Assembly (NCBI GenBank): GCA_000413015.1
Contig: KE332515.1
Location: 655,092 to 719,091, forward strand
Origin: Treponema socranskii subsp. paredis ATCC 35535
GTDB taxonomy: Bacteria; Spirochaetota; Spirochaetia; Treponematales; Treponemataceae
DNA length: 64,000 bases
Direction: 5' to 3'
The position numbers and the translations under genes are program-made. A model generated the notes under the pieces. That model ran no database searches and was not told the origin of the DNA. It saw only the letters and a list, made by a program, of their open reading frames with translations. Of this stretch, positions 1 to 8,642 are shown piece by piece; position 1 is the first letter of the stretch; each line of letters starts with the position of its first letter.

Positions 1-439
1 CTCTCGCATTCCGCACGAACTCAAATTTAAAATCTACCTGTCGGCGCTCACGCAGCTGAACCTCGACGACCATAACCGCATTTCGACGAGCGACAACCGT
101 CTCATCCGCAGAATCGTGCGCGACTCGCAGTTTCGAGGTAAAAGCGCCGCCGAAACGATTTCCATGTGGCCGAGCGTTCAAGCGGGAGAACAAAAACACA
201 TATTCCCGTTTCAAATCAACGCCGACGCGATGCTCAACACCGCTCTCGACTACGAGCTTGCAGTTCTCAAAGTCTACGCCGATCCGCTTTTGCGCTGCGT
301 CAACCCGACGCAAAAAGAATACGGAGAAGCGTGCCGGCTTTTGAGCTTTTTATACAATTTTTCTCCGATTCCGCCGACTGCAGTTCCCGCGCGATCGATC
401 ATGCGCGAATTTATCGGCGGCAGCGCATTCCATTATTAA
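1..439 (+). CDS. Uridine kinase-like nucleoside kinase, long form (C-terminal part only)
   Basis: The reading frame is open from base 2 to a TAA at 437-439, so the gene starts before the window. About 145 C-terminal residues are visible. The block RDSQFRGKSAAETISMWPSV, followed by GEQKHIFPFQ and then NTALDYELAVLKVYADPLL, is typical of the C-terminal part of the long uridine kinase/phosphoribulokinase-family proteins of spirochetes and Thermotoga, which carry an N-terminal TGS/threonyl-tRNA-synthetase-like region. The kinase P-loop lies outside the window. The expected role is NTP-dependent phosphorylation of uridine or a related nucleoside in salvage. It converges on fliJ, whose stop codon begins at the next base. 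Confidence 0.8.
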   Translation, partial: SRIPHELKFKIYLSALTQLNLDDHNRISTSDNRLIRRIVRDSQFRGKSAAETISMWPSVQAGEQKHIFPFQINADAMLNTALDYELAVLKVYADPLLRCVNPTQKEYGEACRLLSFLYNFSPIPPTAVPARSIMREFIGGSAFHY

Positions 440-874
440 TTAAACTCTTCCCCTAGCTGCGCGTGCGTTTGTCACGTCGTCGGCGATATCGTTCGCTTCG
501 TTCATCTCCGCGTCTTTGTACTCATCGAACTGCCGCTCGCGCAGCTTATGGAGGCCTTCGGTTTTTTGCATCGCTTCCTGCATTTCTTTGCGCCTTTGCT
601 CGGAAACGAGTTTCGCTTCCGCCATCTTTTTCAAGAGGTAATCTTTTTGCTGATCGAGGAGGACGTAAAAATCGTTTGCCCGCGCTATGTCGTTGAAATC
701 GGTAGAACCGCGCATCTTTTCGGCGAGAGCGGCATATTGAAAAGCGACTTCGTCGAGGCGCATTTGAATATCGTGTTCGACCGCCATCGCTTTACCGAGC
801 GCGAGTTCCGCTTCGTTTTGCAGATACTCGCGGTATTTCATCACGTCTTCGAGGGCAAACGTAAATTTTTTCAT
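440..874 (-). CDS. fliJ: Flagellar export chaperone FliJ
   Basis: This is a 144-residue, almost entirely charged and helical protein starting MKKFTFALEDVMKYRE, with heptad-like Leu/Ala spacing, as expected for the coiled-coil FliJ. FliJ acts in the cytoplasm with the FliI ATPase and FliH at the type III export gate and escorts rod/hook substrates. Its ATG (872-874) overlaps the fliI stop (TGA 871-873) in an ATGA junction, so translation is probably coupled to fliI. It is the last gene of the long minus-strand flagellar run. Sequence conservation in FliJ is low, so the call rests on position, length and coiled-coil character. Confidence 0.85.
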   Translation of the reverse strand: MKKFTFALEDVMKYREYLQNEAELALGKAMAVEHDIQMRLDEVAFQYAALAEKMRGSTDFNDIARANDFYVLLDQQKDYLLKKMAEAKLVSEQRRKEMQEAMQKTEGLHKLRERQFDEYKDAEMNEANDIADDVTNARAARGRV

Positions 875-2280
875 TCGGACTCTTCGGCGATTTCCGCGGC
901 ACCGAGAGAAGGAACGACGGGAGCCTCTCCGTATTCTTCGGGCGGGATCGCAACCCCTGAAAGCTCGGAAAGTTTTTTAAGCGTTTCGTCGAGCGGGCAC
1001 TTTTCGTATTCTTCCTGCATTAGAAAATCTTCGATAGCGGCGTGCTTTTCGAGAGCCGCATCGATTTCAGCAGAATTGCCTTTTTGATAGATGCCCGTCG
1101 TGATCATCATTTCGTTGTTCGCATAAGACGCCATAAGCGTACGCAGTATGCCGACGGCTTTTTGCGTTTGGCGTCCGGTAACGCGCTTGGAGAGACGGCT
1201 TATCGACTGCAGTACGTCGATCGCGGGGTAATGGTAGGACTGCGCGAGACGGCGGTTCAATATGATGTGCCCGTCCAGCGTTCCGCGCACTTTATCGGTG
1301 ATCGGTTCGTTGAGATCGTCTCCGTCGACGAGTACGGTGTAAAACGCCGTAATGGACCCCTTGTCGTTTGTACCGGCTCTTTCGAGCAGCTTGGGGATCA
1401 TATCGAATACGCTCGGCGGATAACCGCGCTGCGCAGGCGGTTCGCCGTTTGCAAGTCCTATTTCCCGCTGCGCTTGTGCAAACCGCGTAACGGAATCGAA
1501 CATGAGCATGACATCTTTACCTTTATCGCGGAAATATTCGGCGACGGCGGTCGTCACGTAGGCTGCGCGCAGGCGGCAAATCGACGGCTGATCGCTTGTC
1601 GCCATAACGACGACAGAACGAGCCAAGCCTTCTTTTCCCAAATCGCGGTTTATAAAATCGAGCACTTCGCGGCCGCGCTCTCCGATCAAACCGATAACGT
1701 TGATGTCGGCGTCGGTATTGCGCGCTATCATACTGATGAGCGTCGATTTTCCGACACCGCTTCCGGCAAATATTCCGAGCCGCTGCCCCTTGCCGACGGT
1801 GAGCATCGCGTCGATCGCACGCACTCCGGTCGCTACACGGCGCACGACGGGAAGACGCTTCATAGGATCGGGAGGAGATGCGACTGCAGGATAATAAGTT
1901 TCCGGCACGATTTCGCCGAGTCCGTCGCAGGGTTTTCCCGTCGCATCGATGACGCGCCCCAAAAGCGATGAGCCGACGGGAACGCGCAGTACGGAACCCG
2001 AAGCGACGACTTCGCATCCTACTTCGAGCCCCTTCGTGTCTCCGTATGCGGTGAGCTTTACCGTCGTACCGTCAAGGGCGACGACTTCGGCCGCAAGCGT
2101 TTCATTCAAATCCGGCATGCGGATCGTACACATTTCACCGATGACCGAACGCGGACCGCGGCTTTCGATTTCGAGACCGTTGACCGCCGTCACGTGTCCG
2201 ATGTATAAAATCGGATCGATCCCTTCCGCCGTTTTGAGGTATTTTGAAAAATCGAATTCTCCCGTATACGATGAACGCAT
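871..2280 (-). CDS. fliI: Flagellum-specific ATPase FliI
   Basis: This 469-residue protein has the F1-beta-like fold of export ATPases. The Walker A loop GSGVGKST is near residues 173-180. It is followed by GLIGERGREV and the Walker B-type run MLMFDSVTRFA. It hydrolyses ATP at the cytoplasmic export gate to unfold and deliver flagellar axial proteins, together with FliH and FliJ. Length is normal for the family (about 440-470). The ATG at 2280 is preceded by a GGTGGGG purine run at suitable spacing. It lies 27 bp after fliH and overlaps fliJ by 4 nt. Confidence 0.97.
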   Translation of the reverse strand: MRSSYTGEFDFSKYLKTAEGIDPILYIGHVTAVNGLEIESRGPRSVIGEMCTIRMPDLNETLAAEVVALDGTTVKLTAYGDTKGLEVGCEVVASGSVLRVPVGSSLLGRVIDATGKPCDGLGEIVPETYYPAVASPPDPMKRLPVVRRVATGVRAIDAMLTVGKGQRLGIFAGSGVGKSTLISMIARNTDADINVIGLIGERGREVLDFINRDLGKEGLARSVVVMATSDQPSICRLRAAYVTTAVAEYFRDKGKDVMLMFDSVTRFAQAQREIGLANGEPPAQRGYPPSVFDMIPKLLERAGTNDKGSITAFYTVLVDGDDLNEPITDKVRGTLDGHIILNRRLAQSYHYPAIDVLQSISRLSKRVTGRQTQKAVGILRTLMASYANNEMMITTGIYQKGNSAEIDAALEKHAAIEDFLMQEEYEKCPLDETLKKLSELSGVAIPPEEYGEAPVVPSLGAAEIAEESE

Positions 2281-2307
2281 GTCCCCACCCGCGCCGATTT
2301 TATTAAT

Positions 2308-3240
2308 TCAGGAAGACGGTTCGATCACGTCGGATTTTGCAAGCGTTTTTACCGGCGAGATTTCCATGACGCGGTTTTCGAGTTCGCTGAGCTGGCTCGA
2401 AATGCGCGCGTCGATTGCGCCGAAGTCGGTTTCGACGATACAGCCGCCCTTTTCGACCGTCGAATCTTCGACGACCGTAATGCCGCGTATATTTTCGACC
2501 CGCTTGATAAAATCGTCTATGTGTTCCGTCGTAAGCTTGACGTCTTCGAGATTGACGCGCAGCGTCACCTCACATCTGCCTTTTACCTTTTTCAGAGCAG
2601 CGAGCACGTTGCTCATGATGACGCTCTTTTGATTTTCGGAAATGATTTTGACGACTTTGCGCGTCATCAAAATGACAAGTTCGACGATCTGCGTTTCGGT
2701 ATCGCGCAAAATCTCTTCGCGGCGGCGCATGACGGCTTCGAGCATTGCATGCATACGCTCGATGAGACGGTTCGCTTCGGCTTCTCCGTCGCGGTAGCCG
2801 CTTTCGTGTCCTTCGTCGAAGCCTTTTTTATACGCGTCCGATTCGACTTTTTGCCGCTGAGACTCGGCATCGCGGACAATTTCCTGCGCCGATTCCTGTG
2901 CTTTTTTTACGATCTCTTCCGCGTTTTTTTGCGCATCTGCTTTAATAATATTCGCTTCGTCGGTTTGACGCTTTACTTCGGCAAAGGCCGCCTGTTCCGC
3001 TTTCCGCACGATTTCATCCGCAGACGCCTGCGCTTCGTCGAGCATCCGCTTTTTTTCCGCTTCCCAATTTTCTTTATACTCTTCCGCTTCCCGACGCAAA
3101 TCGTCTGCCGTCGGCCCGGTGTATTCCGGTGCTTTTTCGACTTTTTTTTCTTCTACGGGCTTAAAGTCGTGGACGAGCTTCAACATAACTTCGCCCTTTT
3201 GAGCTTTGACTTCATTCGGGCGGAAAACGGTTTTTGCCAT
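2308..3240 (-). CDS. fliH: Flagellar assembly protein FliH
   Basis: This 310-residue protein has a long charged coiled coil over about residues 45-180, rich in Glu, Lys, Ala and Gln. A C-terminal V-ATPase-E-like domain follows ([18 protein letters not shown] ... [20 protein letters not shown]), the standard FliH architecture. FliH binds and regulates FliI and tethers it to FliN/FlhA at the base of the motor. A GAGGA Shine-Dalgarno sits just ahead of the ATG at 3240. It lies between fliG and fliI, as in most bacteria. It is longer than the E. coli protein (about 228 residues), mainly through the coiled coil. Confidence 0.93.
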   Translation of the reverse strand: MAKTVFRPNEVKAQKGEVMLKLVHDFKPVEEKKVEKAPEYTGPTADDLRREAEEYKENWEAEKKRMLDEAQASADEIVRKAEQAAFAEVKRQTDEANIIKADAQKNAEEIVKKAQESAQEIVRDAESQRQKVESDAYKKGFDEGHESGYRDGEAEANRLIERMHAMLEAVMRRREEILRDTETQIVELVILMTRKVVKIISENQKSVIMSNVLAALKKVKGRCEVTLRVNLEDVKLTTEHIDDFIKRVENIRGITVVEDSTVEKGGCIVETDFGAIDARISSQLSELENRVMEISPVKTLAKSDVIEPSS

Positions 3241-3260
3241 CTGCTTCCTCTATAGTGCCG

Positions 3261-4376
3261 TCAAGTTACGAGTTCGTCTTCACCGGAACGGGCGATGACG
3301 ATTTCACCTGAATCTTCAAGACGGCGGATCGTCGAAACGATTTTTTGCTGCGATTCTTCAACGTCTTTGAGGCGCACCGGCCCCATGAATTCCATATCCT
3401 CTTTTAACATACTCGCCGCGCGCTTGGACATATTGCGGAAAATTTTATCCTGCACTTCCGTATCGACGGATTTGAGCGCTTTTGCGAGTTCCTGCGTATC
3501 GACTTCGCGCAGCACTTTTTGAATGGCGCGGTCGTCGAGCATAACGATATCTTCGAAGACGAACATTTTCTTTTTGATCTCTTCGGCCAAATCGGGATCT
3601 TCTTCTTCAAGCGATTCGATGATCGCCTTTTCGGAAGAGCGGTCGACGAGGTTCAAAATTTCTACGATGCTGTCGACGCCGCCTGCTGCAGTGTAATCTT
3701 CGCTTGAAAGCGTCGAAAGTTTTTTTTCGAGCACGCGTTCGACTTCGCGCAAAACATCGGGGGAGGTTCTGTCCATCGTCGCAAGGCGCTTCGAAACTTC
3801 CGGCTGCATTTCTTCCGGCAGATTTTGGAGTATGACGGCGGCTTTGCCCGGTTCGAGATACGCGAGGATGAGCGCAATCGTCTGCGGGTATTCCTGCTGA
3901 ATAAAGTTCAGCAAGTGCGCGGGATCGGTTCTCCGTATAAAATCGAAGGGGCGCACTTGGAGCGAACTCGTGAGGCGGTTGATGATGTCGATCGCTTTTT
4001 GGCTTCCGAGCGATTTTTCGAGGAGTTCGCGCGCATAGTCGATACCGCCGGTCGTGATGAAATTCTGCGCATTCATCAACTCTTGGAATTCTTCAAGAAC
4101 GGCGTCTTTAAATTCCGCATCGATCGTTTCCAAACGCGCTATTTCAAACGTCAGCGTTTCGACTTCGTCTTCGCGAAGATGCTTCATGATTTCGGCGGAA
4201 ACGTCGCTGCCGAGCGACACAAGAAAGATCGCGGCCTTTTGCCGTCCGGTTAAACTCTTGTAATCTTTTATGCCTTTTTTGCCGCCCGCCGATGTCGGCG
4301 TTTTTAAGCTGCCGGGCTTCGGAATCGGCTTCGGATTGTTCGATTTTGCACCTGCACCCTTCGCTTCTTCTGCCAT
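3261..4376 (-). CDS. fliG: Flagellar motor switch protein FliG (probably the FliG2 paralogue)
   Basis: This 371-residue protein has the FliG N, middle and C domains. LTGRQKAAIFLVSLGSDVSAEIMKHL marks the FliF-binding N domain. The middle domain carries the EYPQTIALILAYL (EHPQ-type) motif. The C domain has charged helices (MFVFEDIVMLDDRAIQKVLREV) that contact the stator. FliG transmits torque in the C-ring. Residues 1-40 form a Gly/Pro/Lys/Ser-rich extension before the conserved core. Treponemes encode two FliG proteins, and the copy next to fliF is usually the motor FliG2; calling this one FliG2 is inference from position. It lies 4 bp after fliF, whose stop sits inside the fliG ribosome binding site. 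Confidence 0.95.
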   Translation of the reverse strand: MAEEAKGAGAKSNNPKPIPKPGSLKTPTSAGGKKGIKDYKSLTGRQKAAIFLVSLGSDVSAEIMKHLREDEVETLTFEIARLETIDAEFKDAVLEEFQELMNAQNFITTGGIDYARELLEKSLGSQKAIDIINRLTSSLQVRPFDFIRRTDPAHLLNFIQQEYPQTIALILAYLEPGKAAVILQNLPEEMQPEVSKRLATMDRTSPDVLREVERVLEKKLSTLSSEDYTAAGGVDSIVEILNLVDRSSEKAIIESLEEEDPDLAEEIKKKMFVFEDIVMLDDRAIQKVLREVDTQELAKALKSVDTEVQDKIFRNMSKRAASMLKEDMEFMGPVRLKDVEESQQKIVSTIRRLEDSGEIVIARSGEDELVT

Positions 4377-4380
4377 ACTG

Positions 4381-6093
4381 TCACTCCTCCATCAGCCACG
4401 TGCGTATGAGCATCGCGACGTCTTCCGGATGCTCTTTTGCCATCGCGATCGCGTTTTCCTGAAGCTCCGCCCTCCGCGACTCTTCGACGGACATCGTAAC
4501 GCCCATGCCCTCCTCTTTTGCGTCCCACAGCGCCTGCTCGCGGGCAGCCTGCTGCTGGCGCAAAAGCTCTTCTTCGCGAAGACGGCGCCTCCGTTCACGC
4601 TCCCGCATGATAAGACGGATGACGATAAACAGCAAGAGGACGAGCGCGATCGCGCCGAGAGAAATCATAAGTGCAAGACGCCGCCTGATGCCCGCAAAAT
4701 ACGCTTCGTCTTCTGCGGCAAACTGAGCGGTTCTGTCGTACGGAATATTCGTCACCGTTACGATATAGTTTTTGCTGACATCGTAGCCGACAGCTCCTTG
4801 AATATAGTTCGCCGTCTGCACGAGCGTATCCGTCGGAACGGGCGTATACACGCGCCGGATCCTGCCCGTTTCCGGATCGATAACCGGCTGATGGGTTTTC
4901 GGGTCGAGCTGCGTCGTCCACGTACCGTCGACGTTCGCCGCAACCGAAACGCGGTCTATCTGCGGACTCGTCTCTTTGTGCTCCTGAGTAGTGTTGACGA
5001 CGTTGTTTTGCGTAACGCCCGTTTCTGTAGAACGCCCGATGACGTTCGACATATCCGAATACACGGGCGGCGTCTGGCCTTCGGTGCCCGCGGGCCCTTC
5101 GGGATTAAAGCCCGTACCCTGCCACTCTTTCGTAACGGTCTGCTGCGCAATCGTGAGCGAATCGCGGAGCTCGGAATCGTCCCATGGAGTACGCGGATTA
5201 TCGGCGCGGATTTGAATCGGCGTGTAGATCGTGGAATCGCTCGTGCGCTTCGACATATCCATATCGATTTTGATATTCAAATCGCGCATGCGGTCTTCGG
5301 TATACGTACTTTGCAGCGATTTTAAAATCTGCGCGCGGTAGTAGGCTTCGAGCTTTTGAATTTCTCGCTGCTGGCGTGCGACGAGATTGACGGTATCGAT
5401 CGCGTCCATCGCGGCGAAATCGTTCAAGACATTGCCGTCGGCGTCGGTGATCGTGATGTTTTCGGGACGCAATCCTTCGACGGCCGTCTGCACGAGGCTT
5501 TGGATACCGCGTATGCGCCTGGGATCTTGCAGCAGAGAACTCATAGGCTTTACGCGCAAAATGATGCTCGCAGTTACCGGATTTTGCTCGGAAATAAACA
5601 GAGAGTTGTCGGGCAAAACGATGTTGACGTCGGCCTTCGTTATGTCATCGATCGCTTCGAGGTGCTGCTTTACCGTCTGCGTGATCGCGTTTTTAAGACG
5701 CACGTTTTGTTCGGCGTCCGTCGTCGACCAGCTTCGATTGTAAAACGATGCGAACGGATCGATATTCGACGGGACAAGCCCCTCGCCGATGAGCACGTCC
5801 CTCATGCGCCGCGCGGTGCGTTCGTCTCCGACGGAAATATAACCGTCGTCGGTCACGTAGGCTTCGACGTTTTGTTCGCTCAGTTTGTCGAGGATTCTCG
5901 TCCGCGCCGTTTCGTCGGTAACCGGCGAATTGAAAAGCCGTACCGTCGTCGGACGCGACGAAAGAGATGCCGCAAGTACGACGGCAACGATGACGAGTGC
6001 AACAAGGGCAAAGAACACGATCTTTTGCACGACCGTTCCTTTCGCCCACAAATTTCGTACGGATTCAGTAAGCTTTTTGAGCCATTCGTTCAT
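4381..6093 (-). CDS. fliF: Flagellar MS-ring protein FliF
   Basis: This 570-residue protein has an N-terminal membrane helix (about residues 24-48). The YscJ/FliF domain follows, with NVEAYVTDDGYISVG and the TVKQHLEAIDDITKADVNIVLPDN region. A periplasmic loop comes next, then a second membrane helix (about residues 470-500), and a charged C-terminal tail that docks FliG. It builds the MS ring in the inner membrane. A GGGAGGGG ribosome binding site precedes the ATG at 6093. The 159-bp gap to fliE contains an extended -10 element and a small inverted repeat, so fliF may have its own promoter. Confidence 0.95.
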   Translation of the reverse strand: MNEWLKKLTESVRNLWAKGTVVQKIVFFALVALVIVAVVLAASLSSRPTTVRLFNSPVTDETARTRILDKLSEQNVEAYVTDDGYISVGDERTARRMRDVLIGEGLVPSNIDPFASFYNRSWSTTDAEQNVRLKNAITQTVKQHLEAIDDITKADVNIVLPDNSLFISEQNPVTASIILRVKPMSSLLQDPRRIRGIQSLVQTAVEGLRPENITITDADGNVLNDFAAMDAIDTVNLVARQQREIQKLEAYYRAQILKSLQSTYTEDRMRDLNIKIDMDMSKRTSDSTIYTPIQIRADNPRTPWDDSELRDSLTIAQQTVTKEWQGTGFNPEGPAGTEGQTPPVYSDMSNVIGRSTETGVTQNNVVNTTQEHKETSPQIDRVSVAANVDGTWTTQLDPKTHQPVIDPETGRIRRVYTPVPTDTLVQTANYIQGAVGYDVSKNYIVTVTNIPYDRTAQFAAEDEAYFAGIRRRLALMISLGAIALVLLLFIVIRLIMRERERRRRLREEELLRQQQAAREQALWDAKEEGMGVTMSVEESRRAELQENAIAMAKEHPEDVAMLIRTWLMEE

Positions 6094-6151
6094 CTACCCC
6101 TCCCGTGAACGAATACGTAAAACGGTAAATCGCACCGTTAAAGTATAGGGA

Positions 6152-6160
6152 ATTATACCA
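6152..6160 (-). promoter_or_regulatory. Possible internal promoter (extended -10) ahead of fliF
   Basis: On the minus strand the sequence reads TGGTATAAT within a very AT-rich stretch, a consensus -10 hexamer with a TG extension. No convincing -35 is present; the best match 18 bp upstream is T-rich. The predicted start would give a leader of about 50 nt to the fliF ATG. It lies in the only sizeable gap of the flgB-fliJ run. Confidence 0.4.
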
Positions 6161-6211
6161 TATTATTATATTTTTGAAAAGCGAAAGTTTTATAAAACGG
6201 CCGATGCCTCA

Positions 6212-6230
6212 TACCGCCTCACGGTATGCG
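6212..6230 (-). other. Small inverted repeat between fliE and fliF
   Basis: CATACCG and CGGTATG face each other across a 5-nt loop, about 20 bp after the fliE stop. No U-tract follows, so it is not a convincing rho-independent terminator. It may be an mRNA processing or stability hairpin separating flgB-flgC-fliE from fliF onward. Confidence 0.35.
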
Positions 6231-6252
6231 AACCGATACGAGGAACCGCCGC

Positions 6253-6612
6253 TTACCGCGTGGTCGTGATTTCGTTCCAACCGGAGACGATACGATCGAT
6301 CACGTTTTGCGCAAGACTGAGCGACATCCGCGCTTTCGCCATCGCGATCGTCACGTCCTGCGGATCGACCGATTCGGGTTCGGTGAGAATCTTTTGTTCG
6401 AGCGCGTTGACGTCGAGCTGATCGGCGTTCATCGATTTTACCGCGTCGATGAGGTAGGATTCGAAATCGATTCGCTTTTTTTCGAGCGCGTTTTTTGCAG
6501 CGGACGGAATGCCGTTCAGCGGAGCACCCGCTATATCCGAAAGATTTGCGCGGCCCGTGTGAGCGGAGAGCGTGCGGTTCATTTGCAATGTGCCGAATTC
6601 CGGTATTTTCAT
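6253..6612 (-). CDS. fliE: Flagellar hook-basal body adaptor FliE
   Basis: This 119-residue protein's C-terminal half (FESYLIDAVKSMNADQLDVN ... PESVDPQDVTIAMAKARMSL ... AQNVIDRIVSGWNEI) matches the conserved FliE core. FliE joins the MS ring to the proximal rod and is exported early by the flagellar apparatus. A GGGGAA ribosome binding site precedes the ATG at 6612. An overlapping open frame at 6209-6631 in another phase has no FliE similarity and was discarded. The gene sits between flgC and fliF, the standard order. Confidence 0.95.
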   Translation of the reverse strand: MKIPEFGTLQMNRTLSAHTGRANLSDIAGAPLNGIPSAAKNALEKKRIDFESYLIDAVKSMNADQLDVNALEQKILTEPESVDPQDVTIAMAKARMSLSLAQNVIDRIVSGWNEITTTR

Positions 6613-6670
6613 AATTTTCCCCTGCGCTCAAATCGTCCGAGCGCTTTTACCCGCCGTCATTATAGCGCTT

Positions 6671-7132
6671 TTACCGTCCTATTTCCAGTGCGGAAGCAAA
6701 CATATCTTTTGCGCCTTCGATGACCGTCGAATTGGCTTCATAGGCGCGCGAAGCTGCGATCAAGTCGACCATTTCGTTGACGATGTTGACGTTCGGATAT
6801 TCGACATATCCCTTGTTCGGACCAGACTGTATCGCGTCGGGATGCGTCGGATCATAGACGAGACGGTTTTTAGTATCGGTATCTTTTACGATCTGCAAAA
6901 CGCGCACGCCCTTTCCCGGACCCTCGTCCAAGTCTTCGGGACAAAACGGCATACGCCACTGCACCGACTTTTCACCGATCGCCTGCAGTATGACGCGCGA
7001 GCGTTTGAAAGGACCTCCTTCCTGCGTTCTCGTCGTAGAAGCGTTCGCAATATTGTTTGCGATAACATCGCTTCGAAGGCGTTCGGCTGCCATCCCCGTC
7101 GCGGCAACGTTTATACTTGAAAAAAGTCCCAT
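6671..7132 (-). CDS. flgC: Flagellar basal-body rod protein FlgC
   Basis: This 153-residue protein begins MGLFSSINVAATGMAAERLR and continues with VIANNIANASTTRTQEGGPF, the N-terminal rod/hook signature. It ends with NIVNEMVDLIAASRAYEANS, the conserved C-terminal helix of axial proteins. FlgC is exported and forms part of the proximal rod in the periplasm. GGGAG precedes the ATG at 7132. It lies 62 bp after flgB and 58 bp before fliE. Confidence 0.97.
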   Translation of the reverse strand: MGLFSSINVAATGMAAERLRSDVIANNIANASTTRTQEGGPFKRSRVILQAIGEKSVQWRMPFCPEDLDEGPGKGVRVLQIVKDTDTKNRLVYDPTHPDAIQSGPNKGYVEYPNVNIVNEMVDLIAASRAYEANSTVIEGAKDMFASALEIGR

Positions 7133-7194
7133 ACAGTACTCCCGTAAAGTGCGCGCTTTTTAGGCGCGGTTAAGCTATAGTTTAGAAATGCCTA

Positions 7195-7614
7195 TCAGCC
7201 TTTTTGCATCGCAGTGTTCACTTGCGAAAATTCGAAATTGATAAGAGAAGCCATCATGCGATACTGCATCTGCGACTGCAAAACGATCATCGCTTCGGTT
7301 TCCGCATCGACGTTGTTGCCGTTCGGCTTCGCAGTCGTCGTATAATCGAGGACGCGCCTCGGCTCGACGTCGCGGTAATCGTAGGGCTCGTTGAGCGCAA
7401 AATGCCTTTCGTCGGTTCGCGTCAGCTGAAAACCGTTTTTCGCCTTTTCTTCCGATTCGAACGCGCGTTTGAGTTCGCTTTCAAAATTGACGACGCTGCG
7501 TTTGAAATTCGGCACGCCGCTTGCGGCCATATTGTTCGCCGACACTTGATAGCGCAGCGTATTGACATCCATGCCGCGGTGCAGTAAATCGACCGCCCTC
7601 GTGAAGGTACTCAT
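7195..7614 (-). CDS. flgB: Flagellar basal-body rod protein FlgB
   Basis: This 139-residue protein has the rod signature RGMDVNTLRYQVSANNMAAS followed by GVPNFKRSVVNFE, and the C-terminal helix YRMMASLINFEFSQVNTAM. FlgB is a proximal rod subunit. The ribosome binding site is weak. It is the first flagellar gene of this run, only 32 bp after the sugar-acid kinase gene, so it could be read through from the upstream genes. No clear promoter is visible immediately ahead. Confidence 0.96.
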   Translation of the reverse strand: MSTFTRAVDLLHRGMDVNTLRYQVSANNMAASGVPNFKRSVVNFESELKRAFESEEKAKNGFQLTRTDERHFALNEPYDYRDVEPRRVLDYTTTAKPNGNNVDAETEAMIVLQSQMQYRMMASLINFEFSQVNTAMQKG

Positions 7615-7646
7615 ACTACAAATTTCGGCAGATAGAGGAAAGGGGT

Positions 7647-8642
7647 TTAGCGGAAAAAGAGCGATTCGTACGCACGCGAAAGAGCTTTATAGCCTGCGAC
7701 GGAAAAGGGCAAAGCGGAATCGTTTTCAATTTTTTTCAAAGCGTATGCCGGATAATATTCGTCTGCAATCGCTTTAAGAACATCGTATTGAGAAGCCGAA
7801 CCGCACACGAAAACATCGAAATGCGCGTCCCCTATCGCGGCATGAAGTGCTTGCAGTACGCCGCCGTTCAACACGCCTTCAAGATAACTTCGCCGATCGC
7901 CGTCCGTCGACTCGGTGAAAAGATGAAGCGCTCTCGTTATATAAATCGCACGGTTGAAACCGTAGGTGATGAGATTTTTATAACCCAGCCGTACCATGGA
8001 CGCATCGATGCCGGAAGAACTTCCTTCAAGGCTCGCACTCAATATCGTCCCGCTCTTTATCGCTTTAAAAAGCTCGCCCGTAATCGTCGAAACGATATTC
8101 GTAATTTCATAATTTTTAACAACGGCGATCTGCGTATGAGATCCGGGCAAAATAAAAACACAGGTATCGGGAACGGTAATGCGGCTCATGATCCCCATAA
8201 TTTCGGTTTCTTCGCCGCGCATATTATTTATCGCATTGACGTTCGAAAAAGTGATTTCCGTTTCGAAAGGAACGCTCTTTACGCCGGGAATAAATAAAAT
8301 CGTGCGTTTGAAAAATCGGTTTTCGTCGTACGCATAGACGTTCTCTGCGAGTTTTTGTATGCCTGCAGGCACACAGATGTGCGGAATCTCAACGATACCG
8401 CTCGGACATGAAACCATTCCCGACATCCACACATCTCGTATATCCGCATCGCTGAGCCCTTTTTCGGCAAGCATGGAGACGTAAAGCGCATAAAGCTCGC
8501 GAGCAAGCAGCGAGCGGTCGTTCGCTAAAGCCGCATCTTTGGAACCGACGGCTTTTTCGGTTTTAAAAACGACGCGTCCCGCTTCGTCGACAATATACAC
8601 CCGCGTATTCGTCGTTCCCGAATCGAAATATACGTCATACAT
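7647..8642 (-). CDS. 2-dehydro-3-deoxygalactonokinase-family sugar-acid kinase (DgoK-like)
   Basis: This 331-residue protein starts MYDVYFDSGTTNTRVYIVD, the phosphate-1 loop of the DgoK branch of the actin-like ATPase superfamily. It continues with conserved blocks such as WMSGMVSCPSGIVEIPHI, RGEETEIMGIM and FVCGSASQYDVL. DgoK phosphorylates 2-keto-3-deoxygalactonate, and homologues may act on related keto-deoxy acids. The start at 8642 is chosen because it begins the conserved domain and overlaps the aldolase stop by 8 nt; a longer in-frame start at 8708 lies wholly inside the aldolase gene. Kinase and aldolase together make a complete step: keto-deoxy acid to phospho-acid to pyruvate plus triose phosphate. 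Confidence 0.85.
   Translation of the reverse strand: MYDVYFDSGTTNTRVYIVDEAGRVVFKTEKAVGSKDAALANDRSLLARELYALYVSMLAEKGLSDADIRDVWMSGMVSCPSGIVEIPHICVPAGIQKLAENVYAYDENRFFKRTILFIPGVKSVPFETEITFSNVNAINNMRGEETEIMGIMSRITVPDTCVFILPGSHTQIAVVKNYEITNIVSTITGELFKAIKSGTILSASLEGSSSGIDASMVRLGYKNLITYGFNRAIYITRALHLFTESTDGDRRSYLEGVLNGGVLQALHAAIGDAHFDVFVCGSASQYDVLKAIADEYYPAYALKKIENDSALPFSVAGYKALSRAYESLFFR

Noticed and set aside
6209-6631. Open frame overlapping fliE in another phase
   Set aside because: Its product is Arg/Ser/His-rich without motif, while the 6253-6612 frame gives a clear FliE.
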